A stretch of DNA of 64,000 nt from Thraustochytrium sp. TN22. Taxonomy: Eukaryota > Sar > Bigyra > Thraustochytrida > Thraustochytriidae. The stretch spans positions 1-64,000 of the forward strand of contig JABLUY010000191.1 in the NCBI GenBank assembly GCA_013306675.1, written 5' to 3'. Shown here one piece after another: positions 20,931-29,945 of this stretch. Both the position numbers and the translations under genes were made by a program. The notes under the pieces are model-generated. The model ran no database searches and was not told the DNA's origin. It saw only the letters and a list, made by a program, of their open reading frames with translations. How positions within the stretch are numbered: the first letter of the stretch is position 1; each line of letters starts with the position of its first letter.

Positions 20931-21927
20931 TCTTCTCGGCGGCGGCCTCGGCGTCCCAGTCCAGGAGGTCATTCGCGTCGAGGTGCAGCGTGCGGACCTC
21001 GACTTTGCTTCCGGGCACTAGGAGCTCCTGGAGACCCGGCTCGAGGTCCGCAAGGGCGTCCTCGCCCGGCACGCAGCAGACCGCCTCGCCGAGGCTTAGC
21101 ACGCGCGTACGGCCCTTGTACGAGAGCGCGCGCACCGCCTTGTCCCACTTGGCGCAGAGCCGGGCCAGAACTGCGGCGTCGACGTGGCGCACGCGCGCCC
21201 CGGCCGTGGCCGCCCACGCGGCCGGTGCGCCCACGAAGACGTCGGCGGGCGCAGCGGGGCCGGCCCACTGCACGACGCCCTCGAAGGCGACAGCGTCGGC
21301 CGCCCCGGCGTCGGCCGCGACCTGGAGCAGGTTGCTGTACCGCACTGTCGCGAGGCAGAGGTCAGCGGCATCGGCGCTGGCTGCAGCGATGCTGTCCCTC
21401 GCGGCCTTGGTGCTTGAGCGGAAGAGCGCATCGGCTCTGGCGTCGGGGCGCAGTTCCTCGATGACGTAGTCGCGCTCCGGCAGCTTCCGGCCGGCACGCA
21501 CGCTGTCGATAACCCAGGCGGGCAGCAGAAAGCGCTTGCGGCGCACGCGCTTGGTCTCCCTCTCCTTGCGTGCCTTCTCGCGGCTCAGGTTCCTGCAGAT
21601 GACGATCGTGACGGCGGTCGTCTCCACGTCCACGTAACGGCCCCCGTGCCGCAGGATGAGGTCGCGCATCTCCTTCTGCGAGGCGCCGGCCGGGTCGAGC
21701 GCCGTGGCGCCGTTGATCCAGAACACCTCGCCCGCGAACACCTGTGCCGCCGCGCTGTCGCGCAGCTCCGCGTACTGTATGTCCAGCTTCGCGCGCTTGT
21801 GCGCCAAGTACGTGCGGAAGCTGCCCTCGTGGTGCTCGTACAGCGCCGGCCGCCGCGCCGCGCCGCCGCCGTCCTCGCCGCCGCCGCCGCCGCGCAGGGC
21901 GGCCGCCGCGGGCCGCTTCCCCGCCAT
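19510..21927 (-). CDS. REV1-like scaffold lacking a recognisable polymerase core
   Basis: 805 residues from the ATG at 21927. Residues about 63-158 form a BRCT domain of REV1 type (VFAGEVFWINGAT, LILRHGGRYVDV, LLPAWVIDSVRAGRKLP). Two ubiquitin-binding motifs follow at about 502-519 (LAALPAELREEILQ) and 573-587 (CLPVELQEELRR). The last 105 residues fit the REV1 C-terminal domain that binds other translesion polymerases, ending WGPVQEGAQRACVAAYG. A segment around 360-460 ending VPYRGLTSLEL resembles a little-finger domain. Between BRCT and that segment there are only about 200 residues, without the Y-family palm motifs (DxDxFFAxV, SxDEA). Gly and Ser homopolymers lie near 345. By family it would organise translesion synthesis at stalled forks. 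Deoxycytidyl transferase activity looks absent. Confidence 0.75.
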
Positions 21928-22006
21928 GGCGCCGCCGCGCGCGCGCGCGCGCGCTCGTAGCGGCGGCGGTGGCGATGGTGGTGGTGGTGGTGGTGGTGGT
22001 TGAGGA

Positions 22007-22040
<34 letters not shown>

Positions 22041-22171
22041 GCCGCGCAGCAGAGGCAGCGCCAGACCCCAAAGGCCGGCGCGGGCGCGGGCGCGGGCACG
22101 GGCGCGGGCGCGGGCGCGGCGCGCCGGCGCGCGGGCGCCGCGCAAGCGCGAAAAGCGCGGCGGCGGCGGGC
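21928..22171. promoter_or_regulatory. Short bidirectional promoter region with triplet repeats
   Basis: Only 244 bases separate the REV1-like and SMYD-like start codons, so the two genes must share regulatory DNA. It contains a GGT run (about 21976-22001), a CTG run (about 22009-22038) and a GGGCGC run (about 22078-22118). Confidence 0.55.
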
Positions 22172-23773
22172 ATGGCGGCGCGCGAGGGCGCGGCGGGCGA
22201 CGCCGGGCGCGGGCTCGTGGCCGGCCGCGCGCTGCGCGCGGGCGAGGCGGCGCTGGACGAGGAGGCGGCCGTCGCGGTGGCGCTGCCAGGCGCGGCCGGG
22301 CGCGTGTGCCACTTGACGCTGCTGCCGGGCACGCCGGGGAACTCGAGCGGCCTGCTGCGGTGCTCCAAGTCCAAGGTGGCCAGGTACCGCGGGCGCGCGG
22401 AGCAGGAGGCCGACTGGAAGCGCGGGTTCAGGGAGGAGTGCGCGGCGCTGCAGCGATGGAGCGCGCGCATGGGACCCGGCAGGCTGCCGCCCTCGCTAGT
22501 GCGGCTGTGCTGCAGGCTGTGGTGGGTCGAGGCCAAGGACGCGGACGTGCAGGCGGCGCTCTCGCGCGTGCCAGACGCCTTCGAGCACCTGGACGCGGCG
22601 CAGCGCGAAGAGCTGGCGCTCATGGCGCGCGCCGCGGACGCCTACCTGGCCTGCGCCGACCGCAGCGTGGCGGACCCGTGGGCCAACGCCAACGGCGAGC
22701 GTGTGCTGGCGCTGGCGCGCCGCCTCGCGCAGCTGCGCGCCAATGCGCATACGGTGCTCAACGCAGACCAGCAGCCCGTGGGCGTGGCGCTCTTCGCGGC
22801 GCTCGGGCGGCTTGCCAATCACGCGGACCGCCCCAACGTTGTGGCATGCTTCGCGCTCGTGAAGGGCGGGCGGCCGCGGCTTCGTCTCGTCACCACGCGC
22901 GCCGTGGCGGCGGGCGAGGAGCTCCGCATCTCGTACGTCGACCCGATGGGCAGCCGCCTTGCGCGCCGCCTGCAGCTTGAGAAGCAGTATCTGCTACCCC
23001 TTGAGGCGCTTGGGCCCGGGACCGCTCCGCTGCGCGATGCGCCAGGCGATAGGCCGGACCGCCTGCGCGTCGTGCTGCTGTCCGGGGCGGGTGGCCGAGC
23101 CAAGGGCGGCAGTGGCGGTGGCGGTGGCGACGACGACCCGGTGCAGTTGGCCACGTTTGGCAGTGATGGCACTGTAGTACTCGGCACGACGGTCGCCGGT
23201 GATGACGCGAGCGCTGCGGAGGTCCTGGACGGTCTGCGCGCACAGGCGCGGGCCGCCGTACAGCGCGGCGCGGGTCGCCTCGGCAAGGCTTGGACGCCCG
23301 AGGACGCCGAGGACGAGGATGCGGACGCGATGCGTGGCGGTCAAATGTCGGCAGGGACCTCCCTGGACGAGCTTGTGGCGCTCTTCCGCGACGCCGACGC
23401 GCGGCCTTCGAATCGCGCGATCTGTGCTGCGCAGGGCCTGGGCGCGGCCGCCGCTGTGGGCGTGCTGGCCCAGCGACGCATGCAGCTGGCCTTGGAGAGC
23501 GGCGACTTTGAGGATGCGCTCGAGTGCGCCTCGCTGGTGACGGAGCGCCTGGTCAGCGTGCACCCACCGTTGTCTCCTGCGCTCGCTGTGCACTGGGCCG
23601 CCGTGGCGAAGCTGCGCAACTACTTTGGGCACGCCGATGGGGCGCAGGCCGCGCAAAAGGCCTTGGACCTGTATGAATCCCTGTACGCCGGTCGCGAGGT
23701 ACCCCGCCTGGGTGATCAGGTGGATGCGCGCGCGACTGTTGCCTTTTTGCAAGACCTCGCGCGCGGACTGTAG
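22172..23773 (+). CDS. SMYD-like SET-domain protein with degenerate MYND finger
   Basis: 533 residues. The N-terminus reads as the start of a split SET domain (GRGLVAGRALRAGEAAL). A stretch aligned with the MYND zinc finger follows (LLRCSKSKVARYRGRAEQEA then DW), but most zinc-binding cysteines are replaced. The catalytic SET half is around residues 205-270: ALFAALGRLANHADRPNVVA stands for the usual NHSCxPN, then TTRAVAAGEELRISYVDP with the conserved GEEL-I-Y. The Cys-rich post-SET region is not evident, and a helical repeat C-terminus completes the SMYD layout. By family it is a lysine methyltransferase on histones or cytosolic proteins. Divergence at the NHSC and MYND sites makes activity and targets uncertain. 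Confidence 0.75.
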   Translation: MAAREGAAGDAGRGLVAGRALRAGEAALDEEAAVAVALPGAAGRVCHLTLLPGTPGNSSGLLRCSKSKVARYRGRAEQEADWKRGFREECAALQRWSARMGPGRLPPSLVRLCCRLWWVEAKDADVQAALSRVPDAFEHLDAAQREELALMARAADAYLACADRSVADPWANANGERVLALARRLAQLRANAHTVLNADQQPVGVALFAALGRLANHADRPNVVACFALVKGGRPRLRLVTTRAVAAGEELRISYVDPMGSRLARRLQLEKQYLLPLEALGPGTAPLRDAPGDRPDRLRVVLLSGAGGRAKGGSGGGGGDDDPVQLATFGSDGTVVLGTTVAGDDASAAEVLDGLRAQARAAVQRGAGRLGKAWTPEDAEDEDADAMRGGQMSAGTSLDELVALFRDADARPSNRAICAAQGLGAAAAVGVLAQRRMQLALESGDFEDALECASLVTERLVSVHPPLSPALAVHWAAVAKLRNYFGHADGAQAAQKALDLYESLYAGREVPRLGDQVDARATVAFLQDLARGL

Positions 23774-23845
23774 TCTACTTGCTGGAAGGGGAGGGGTTCG
23801 GGGAGAGATAAGTTATCAACTACCTTTACTTCGTTTCATTTTAGG

Positions 23846-24532
23846 TTAGTCGGTCTTCTTGACGGCGTCATGCTTGACGGCATCGTCGGCTTGCGCGGCA
23901 GCCTCCACGGCGGCCGAGCCAAAGACCTTGAGAAACTTGCTCCCAGAGAGCATGAGCTCCGCCATGACAAGGTACTTGACGGTACGGCCCACGAAGACGG
24001 CCGCGATGAGCACCAAAGGGTCCATCTCCAGCGCGAGCGCGAAGAAGATGATAGGGTGCAAAATGATGGGCAGCGTCGCGTACAGCGCGCAGCCCAGCGC
24101 ACCGTAGTCCTGCACGAGGCGGTGCGAGCGCTCAAAGTCCGCGCCGTCAAACTTGGGAAAGACGTCCGAGGTGGTCCCGACGGCCACGAGCACGGCGGCG
24201 CCGGCCGTGACGCCGATCGCGTTGGCCACCGCCGCGATCGCGCGGCGCTGCGGGCGCGCCAGCACGGCCGCCGCGAAGAGCATCACCAGGCCGCCGCTCA
24301 GCACCACGACGAAGGTGTTGAGGAAGCTCAGCCCGCCCACGGCCCATGGGAACCACCAGCGCGCCGCGAACGGCAGCAGCGCCTCGCGTAGCCTCGCCGC
24401 CAGCGGCTGCGCCACCAGCTCTCCTTCGTCAGGGCGCTCCCGGCCGCGCTCGCCTTCGGCTTCGGCGCCGTCGTCGTGGCACACGGCCCCGGCCGCCGCC
24501 GCCGCCGCTGGGGCCGCGGTGGCGGTCGTCAT
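23846..24532 (-). CDS. VTT/YqaA-like multi-span membrane protein
   Basis: 228 residues from the ATG at 24532. After an acidic Ala-rich N-terminus come an amphipathic segment and several membrane spans: LSFLNTFVVVLSGGLVMLFA, ANAIGVTAGAAVLVAVG, GALGCALYATLPIILHPIIF and LIAAVFVGRTVKYLVMAEL. The pattern, including a conserved-looking re-entrant Pro and VGRTVKYLVM, resembles the VTT (SNARE-associated Golgi/DedA/YqaA) family, whose members act as lipid scramblases or transport-linked proteins in the secretory pathway. The match is by topology and short motifs only. It is convergent with the SMYD-like gene, 72 bases apart. Confidence 0.6.
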   Translation of the reverse strand: MTTATAAPAAAAAAGAVCHDDGAEAEGERGRERPDEGELVAQPLAARLREALLPFAARWWFPWAVGGLSFLNTFVVVLSGGLVMLFAAAVLARPQRRAIAAVANAIGVTAGAAVLVAVGTTSDVFPKFDGADFERSHRLVQDYGALGCALYATLPIILHPIIFFALALEMDPLVLIAAVFVGRTVKYLVMAELMLSGSKFLKVFGSAAVEAAAQADDAVKHDAVKKTD

Positions 24533-25089
24533 GGCGCTGCGCTGGCCGTCTCGTCCCGCGCCGCGCCGCCCCGAACCGCGCCGCGCCCGCGCGCGCCGGA
24601 CTGCTGGCCTCGGCGCAAGCTGCGCACACGCCGAGCATGCAAAGCCGCATCCCTCCCTTCCTTCATCGTCCGTCGCATCCAGCCCACCCGCGGGGCCGAG
24701 CTTGGCGCGCGCGCCTGTGCGTGCCTGTGTGCCTGCTCGTCTGCGTGCCTCGCGCCCGCTCTTCCTCTCGCGCGCTACGGCGGCGTCCAGGTCGAGGTCG
24801 AGGCGGCGAGGCGAGCGGGGCGTCGACGCGCGAAGACTCTTCTCCTCTCCTTCTTCTCCTTCTTCTTCTTCTTCGTCTTCGTCTTCTTCTTCGTCTTCTT
24901 CTTCGGCGTTGGCAGCGTCGCCGGCGTCGTCGGCGTCGTCGTTGTCGCCGCCGCCTTCGGCGGGAGGTCGTGGACGTGGACGACTGGACGACGACTTGCG
25001 CGTCGCGGTGCGCGGAGTTGGTGCCCAAGTCTCGTCGCGCAGGTGCAACCTCGTCGTCAAGGGCTACTGCTGCTCGGAGACCAAGGAAA
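24533..25089. promoter_or_regulatory. Bidirectional intergenic region upstream of the ARH array
   Basis: This lies between the divergent VTT-like and ARH1 genes. It contains a CTT/CGTCTT-rich stretch at about 24838-24905. The minus-strand frame stays open through it but becomes Arg/Glu-rich and is probably not translated. Confidence 0.45.
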
Positions 25090-26187
25090 ATGGGCGCGGC
25101 GTCGGCCAAGGCGAGCGTGCCGCAGCGGCGGCTGGCGGACGCGCTGCGCGGGAGCCTGGCGGCGGATGCAGCGAGCATGGGCTCGCACTGGATCTATGAC
25201 GGCGCGAAGCTGGCGAAGCTGCTGGAGGGCCGCGAGGCGGAGCCGGAGTTCCACGAACCGCCGAGCTGCCCGTTCTACAATAATGCGGACTTTCCCGGCC
25301 ACTACAAGTCCGGTATGCCGTCGCCGTACGCGGAGGAGGCGCTGGCGCTGGTCAAATACATGGACTCGCGCGGAGGAGACTTCGAGAGTGGCGAAGACTT
25401 CGCCAAGGCACTCTACGAGTGGGCGCAGACCTACATGGGCCGCAAAAATCATGCGACCAAGGAGTTCGAAGAGAATGTGACCAAGTTCGAGAAGGAGGGC
25501 ATTCAGGTGTGGTACCCCAAGTGCGGCGCCGACGATGCGGAGGCGAACGCCTTCTGGAAGGTGGTCGTGATTTGCGTGCGCTATGGCGGCTCGCCGGAGC
25601 TCAAGACCAAGCTCGAGGAGGCTATCCGCACGCACCAGAACCATGACCAGTCTGTGGAGTACGGACTCTCGCTGGCCAAGATGATCTGTGCTGTGGCCAA
25701 TGGCGAGCCCGTCATGGAGGCCGTCGAGGCCGGCGCCATCGGCGAGCTCTCGCAGGCAGGCATCCGCAAGGCCTTGGAGGCGGCCATCACCGGCCCCGAG
25801 GAGGACGGCATGGACAAGGTTGCCGACTTCCTCGCCGAGTACGCCGACGAGCTGCTCGTCGAGGGCGACCCGGACTTTTTCAAGGGCATCAAGTCCAAAA
25901 CCTGCGCCTTCCCGCAGTCCTTCGTCGTCGGCCTCAAGATCTGCATCGACGCCGAGGTCATGGCCGCCCAGGGAATCAAGGGCTTTGACAAGTTCTCCTA
26001 CGCCGTGCGCCGCAACATCCTTGCGGGAGGCGACACCTGCGGCCGCGTGCCCGTCATCGCCGGCCTCCTCGCCGCCAGCGGCGCCCAGCCCCCTTCCAAG
26101 TGGCTCGCCAAGACCACCTGCATGGCCGACGTCGACAGCGTCGTCGTCAAGATGGTTACCGCCGCACAGCAGGACGCCAAGATGTAG
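25090..26187 (+). CDS. ADP-ribosylglycohydrolase/J1-crystallin-like protein, copy 1 (intact)
   Basis: 365 residues. The ARH fold signature opens the protein (ADALRGSLAADAASMGSHWI) and closes it (RRNILAGGDTCGRVPVIAGL). In classical ARH enzymes these correspond to the GDAxG and GGDTDT metal-binding motifs. The middle acidic motif (TDDT) is represented by SPYAEEALALVKYM. The set resembles J1 crystallins and their microbial relatives more than hydrolases of the DraG/ARH3 type. By family it would bind or cleave ADP-ribose conjugates, or be a non-enzymatic relative; the altered metal ligands leave this open. No signal peptide. It is the first of five copies, and its last 226 coding bases are nearly identical to the damaged copy at 28693. 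Confidence 0.85.
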   Translation: MGAASAKASVPQRRLADALRGSLAADAASMGSHWIYDGAKLAKLLEGREAEPEFHEPPSCPFYNNADFPGHYKSGMPSPYAEEALALVKYMDSRGGDFESGEDFAKALYEWAQTYMGRKNHATKEFEENVTKFEKEGIQVWYPKCGADDAEANAFWKVVVICVRYGGSPELKTKLEEAIRTHQNHDQSVEYGLSLAKMICAVANGEPVMEAVEAGAIGELSQAGIRKALEAAITGPEEDGMDKVADFLAEYADELLVEGDPDFFKGIKSKTCAFPQSFVVGLKICIDAEVMAAQGIKGFDKFSYAVRRNILAGGDTCGRVPVIAGLLAASGAQPPSKWLAKTTCMADVDSVVVKMVTAAQQDAKM

Positions 26188-26364
26188 GAGTTTGGGTGAT
26201 AGATTGGTTGAAAAGGGCCAAGAAAGTAAAAGTGATGTCTTGAGCTAGCGTTACGCAAAGAGCTAGAGAGAAGGAAGCAAGGCTACGACATTCTGGCCCG
26301 CACTCTAGAGCTAGCTAGAGCTAGCTAGCTAGTAGTAGAATAGCACCCGAAGAGGCAGACCCGT
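26188..26364. other. ARH1-specific 3' flank
   Basis: This segment, plus the end of the ARH1 coding sequence from about 26172, is missing from the corresponding place in the next unit (29918-29922). It contains GCTAGCTA words at about 26310-26330. Confidence 0.6.
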
Positions 26365-26922
26365 TGCCCATCCAGAGCTACGCATAGAATTTGAAGGAAG
26401 CAAGGGTTGGCGTGACGTTCTGGCCTAGAGCTACGAATAGGAGTGGAACGGCCTGCGTCACGGCTTGGGCCTGCACAACACGCGAAGAGGCAGAGTCTGG
26501 CAGACCTACTCGTACCTTCTCTTGCCACCGTCAGCGCCAGTGCCGCGGCGACACGGCCCTGGAGTCTGGACGTTGCAGATCCGCGGCCCGGCCCGTGGCT
26601 ACTGCGCTACCAAAGTGACCGTAGTCAGCCTGCCAGCCTGAGTCACTGTGGCTGCGAGCGGGGGAAGTGTGTGTCAGAAGTGCTATCTCTCACAGCGACC
26701 GCTCGCTCTGCAAGGCCGCAGCGGTGGCGGCGCCGTCTGGCACCGCGTCGGAGTCCGTCCAAGGCTGGGCGGCCACAGTGCGTGAGAGTGATAGCCTGCA
26801 TCCGAGTCCGAGTCATGAGCCAGTCCCTGGCAGGCTGGACTCGGAGCCGCCCGGGCCGGCGAAAGGCTTTGAGTTAGCCCGCACCGCGCGCGGCATGCGG
26901 TGTGTGGCGTGTGGCGTGCGCC
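26365..26922 (+). repeat. Array block a, copy 1
   Basis: Begins with TGCCCATCCAGAGCTACGCA and is repeated almost unchanged at 29922-30455, with a few small indels. A shorter related piece lies at about 38590-38720. It is noncoding as far as I can see. It marks the upstream edge of the roughly 3.6-kb array unit. Confidence 0.85.
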
Positions 26923-27525
26923 GTGCGGCGCGCGCGCCGCCCGAAGCGACCGGCGTGACTGGCCGGCGCCGCGGCCCCGCAGCGGGCATGAACTTCCGGC
27001 CAACATTACCACTAGGCCTAACTTTAGTTCAAGTTCAAGTTGCTGATCAGTCAGCCTTCCTAACTCACTGTCAGTCAGGCCAGAGTGGCACTCTGTCTCA
27101 TTCAAGTTCGAGTGCAGCACTGGCAGCGGGCCGCATGAGCTTGCAAGCTTCGAGCCCTCGGCTTTGATCGAGGAGTCTGCGCTACCCAAAGTAAGCGGCG
27201 GATGGTGGGCGGGCAGCGCCGCCGCTGCGACGCCTGCGCCACCAAGATAAACGCTGGAGCGATGCACCGAAGGCACTGCACTGCACGCGACGTACGGTCC
27301 TTGGTCAGAGTCACAGCGCTACGCAAATGATCGACGAAGCGGGCCGCAAGGTGGTCCTGTGCCAGCTCATGGAAGCAGGCCACGTGTGCACGCGAGCGAC
27401 TGCACGACCTGCAGTACTACCAGTGGCTGCTCAGGCTGCGGCTCCTGTGCAGGGGCACGCCAAACCCGAATCGATCGTAGAGCGAATTCAAAGCGAGGGA
27501 GAAGCGACTGACAGTGAGTGCAAAC
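26923..27525 (+). repeat. Array block b, copy 1 (upstream of secreted-protein gene)
   Basis: Almost base-for-base identical to 34708-35310. Related copies precede the gene at 40412 (about 40005-40411) and, inverted, lie at about 38140-38500. As the common upstream region of every secreted-protein gene in the array it should contain their promoter. It ends with GACAGTGAGTGCAAAC directly before the ATG. Confidence 0.85.
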
Positions 27526-28209
27526 ATGAAGGTCGCCGTGGCTGCTACTCTGGCGGTCGCTGCCTGCCTGGTTGTACGCGGGAGCGCACAGGAGTTTCTC
27601 GGCATCCCCGAACTCGCAATGGACAATTATGAGGGCTGCGCGCTCCACGACATGGTTCGCGATGACGGTATCTGCGCCTCTCTCTACGAATCCTGCATGG
27701 CGGATGAGACCGAGAACATCACCGTGTACGCCGGGGACAATTCCTCGTACACTACCATCAGGACCGGATGCAGGGAGACTCTCCTCAACGAACCTTGGGG
27801 GGATCCTGCAGATGAATCGAGCCAGGCATTCTCGATCTCCCATCGAGGCTACTACAATGAGTTGGGTAATTATGGCTACGATCTGCTCAACTGCATCGTG
27901 TGCGCCTCCGACGCATGCTATGATCTGGTGCTCGATGACGCGAACGCCATCCAGTACCCTGATGACTACAACTTCACTTCTGCTTACTACTGGGAGATCT
28001 ACAACTACTCTGTTGCCGCGAGCTGGTGCGATCCCCTTGAGCCCCTGACCATTGCGCCCTCGACCACTGCGCCCTCGACCACTGCGCCCACGCCCAGTAT
28101 CGGAACGCCTGGTACGAGTGCGCCCTCCCTAACGGGCTCGCCCGCGGCTGCCCTGCAGGCTACCACGGCTCTGGCCATGACCGCCTTCGTCATGCTCCTG
28201 CTCAACTAG
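27526..28209 (+). CDS. Cys-rich secreted protein, probable GPI anchor, copy 1
   Basis: 227 residues from the ATG at 27526; the frame continues 12 bases upstream only through a GTG. A cleavable signal peptide is clear (MKVAVAATLAVAACLVVRGS, cut likely after GSA). The mature part is short, acidic and Cys-containing (GICASLYESCMADE, NCIVCASDACYDLVLDDANA), with four N-glycosylation sequons (NIT, NSS, NFT, NYS). Next come a Ser/Thr/Pro stalk with repeated APSTT units and a hydrophobic C-terminus (TTALAMTAFVMLLLN) without a basic tail, as for GPI attachment. It is probably a cell-surface protein. I do not recognise the family. The product is identical to that of the gene at 35311. Confidence 0.75.
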   Translation: MKVAVAATLAVAACLVVRGSAQEFLGIPELAMDNYEGCALHDMVRDDGICASLYESCMADETENITVYAGDNSSYTTIRTGCRETLLNEPWGDPADESSQAFSISHRGYYNELGNYGYDLLNCIVCASDACYDLVLDDANAIQYPDDYNFTSAYYWEIYNYSVAASWCDPLEPLTIAPSTTAPSTTAPTPSIGTPGTSAPSLTGSPAAALQATTALAMTAFVMLLLN

Positions 28210-28692
28210 GCCTAAAAGGTAGAGAGAAGGAATCAATCAATCGATGAAGGACCCGGGATCCACGACCCCTTGGTCCGCAGCAGCTAGCACGAGCATCCAC
28301 TCTTCGAATCGCTAAAGCACTTGCACCAACCCGGCGGCCCGGGCCATGGCTAGTCGTGAGAACACGGTAGCGCAGTGCGCTGACTCGGACGGTGACAGTG
28401 AGTGCGGCACCCCCGCCGGGCCGACCTGCCGCCGCGGCATCACTGCAAACCACGCAAGGCCCGGCGGACGGCACGCGAAAACGCAAATGTATCTTACCAT
28501 GGTAGAATGCGGCGCCGCAAGCGGCTCGGTCGTGGTCGGTCGGTCGCGGCCAGCCACGGGTAAATCTCGTTCGATCGACGGCCGACCGCCGGTCTGCGCC
28601 TTGCTCGGCGCCGCAGCAGCGGGCCAGGCCCGCAATCCGCAATCCGTCAACCCAAGTCATTCGCCTTCAACACACTGCAACCATCAACCACC
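28210..28692 (+). repeat. Array block c, copy 1 (upstream of ARH copies)
   Basis: Nearly identical to 35995-36468 and 41084-41566. It carries GACAGTGAGTGCGG at 28394, where GTGAGT resembles a splice donor, and ends CCGTCAACCCAAG...CACACTGCAACC just before the ARH ATG. A 5' leader intron is possible but unproven. Confidence 0.8.
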
Positions 28693-29945
28693 ATGGGTGC
28701 TGCCAACGCCAAGGCGACGACCGTGCCGCAGCGCCGGCTGGCCGACGCGCTGCGCGGAAGCTTCGCGGCGGACGCCGCCGGCCTCGGCACACGCTAGATC
28801 TACGACGGCGACAAGCTGGCGGACATGCTGCGCGGCAACGAGAGCGCGCCAGAGTTCTTCTACAAGCCGCCGAGCTGCCCGCTCTACAACAGCTCCCAGT
28901 TTCCGGGGCATTACGAGACCGGCATGCCCCCGCCGTACGGCGAGGAGGCCCTGGCGCTCATCGGCTACATGGACTCGCGCCAGGGCAACTTCGAGAGCGG
29001 AGAGGACTTTGCTTACTTAGGACCCTGCAGGACTGGGCACGGTCGTACACGGGCCGCAAGAACGAGGCGACCACGTCTTTCGAGCAGAATGTCGCCGTGC
29101 TGGAGGACGCCGGCTCGGAGGCATGGTATCCGGCGTGCTGCGCCAACGACGCCGAGGCCAACGCGCTCTGGAAGGTGGCCGTGATTGCGGCGCGCTACGG
29201 GGACTCGCCCGACCTCCAAGACAAGGTTGAGCAGGCCATCGGCATGCACCACAACAGGGACGAGGCCGTCAAGCTGGGCCTCTCCTCGAGGCCAACGCGC
29301 TCTGGAAGGTGGTCGTGATTGCGGCGCGCTACGGGGGACTCACCCGACCTCCAAGACAAGGTTGAGCAGGCCATCCGCACGCACCAGAGCAGCGACGAGG
29401 CCGTCGGCCTGGGCCTCTCCTTTGCCAAGATCCTCCGCGCCGTGGCGCACGGCGACTCGGTGACAGAGGCGATCGCCGCGGGCGCCTTCAGGGACCTCTC
29501 GCGGACCGCGGTTGCCAAGGCTAGGGACGCCGCCATCACGGACGCCGCGGATGACGGCACGGACCGTCTCGTCGCCTTTTTGGACGACGACTCGAGCGAA
29601 GTGCGGCTCGAGAACGATCCCGCCTTCTCGCATGATGGTCTCAAGTCCAAGACCTGCAATTTCCCGCATTCCTTCGTCGTCGGCCTCAAGATCTGCCTCG
29701 ACGTCGAGGTCATGGCCGCCCAGGGAATCAAGGGCTTTGACAAGTTCTCCTACGCCGTGCGCCGCAACATCCTTGCGGGAGGCGACACCTGCGGCCGCGT
29801 GCCCGTCATCGCCGGCCTCCTCGCCGCCAGCGGCGCCCAGCCCCCTTCCAAGTGGCTCGCCAAGACCACCTGCATGGCCGACGTCGACAGCGTCGTCGTC
29901 AAGATGGTTACCGCCGCACAGCTGCCCATCCAGAGCTACGCATAG
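28693..29945 (+). pseudogene. ARH copy 2, damaged
   Basis: The start (MGAANAKATTVPQRRLADAL) and the whole ARH body are recognisable, but the copy carries an in-frame TAG at 28796 (the Trp of THWIYD), a small insertion with frame change near 29010, and a 134-bp tandem duplication (29154-29287 repeated at 29288-29421) that also shifts the frame. From about 29693 to 29918 it is nearly identical to ARH1, which indicates conversion or unequal crossing-over. It then runs straight into block a, giving a false end (LPIQSYA). It cannot make a full ARH protein. Confidence 0.85.

Noticed and set aside
27514-27525. Start of the secreted-protein gene at a GTG, 12 bases before the ATG
   Set aside because: The ATG at 27526 opens a textbook signal peptide; the GTG belongs to the repeated GACAGTGAGTG motif.
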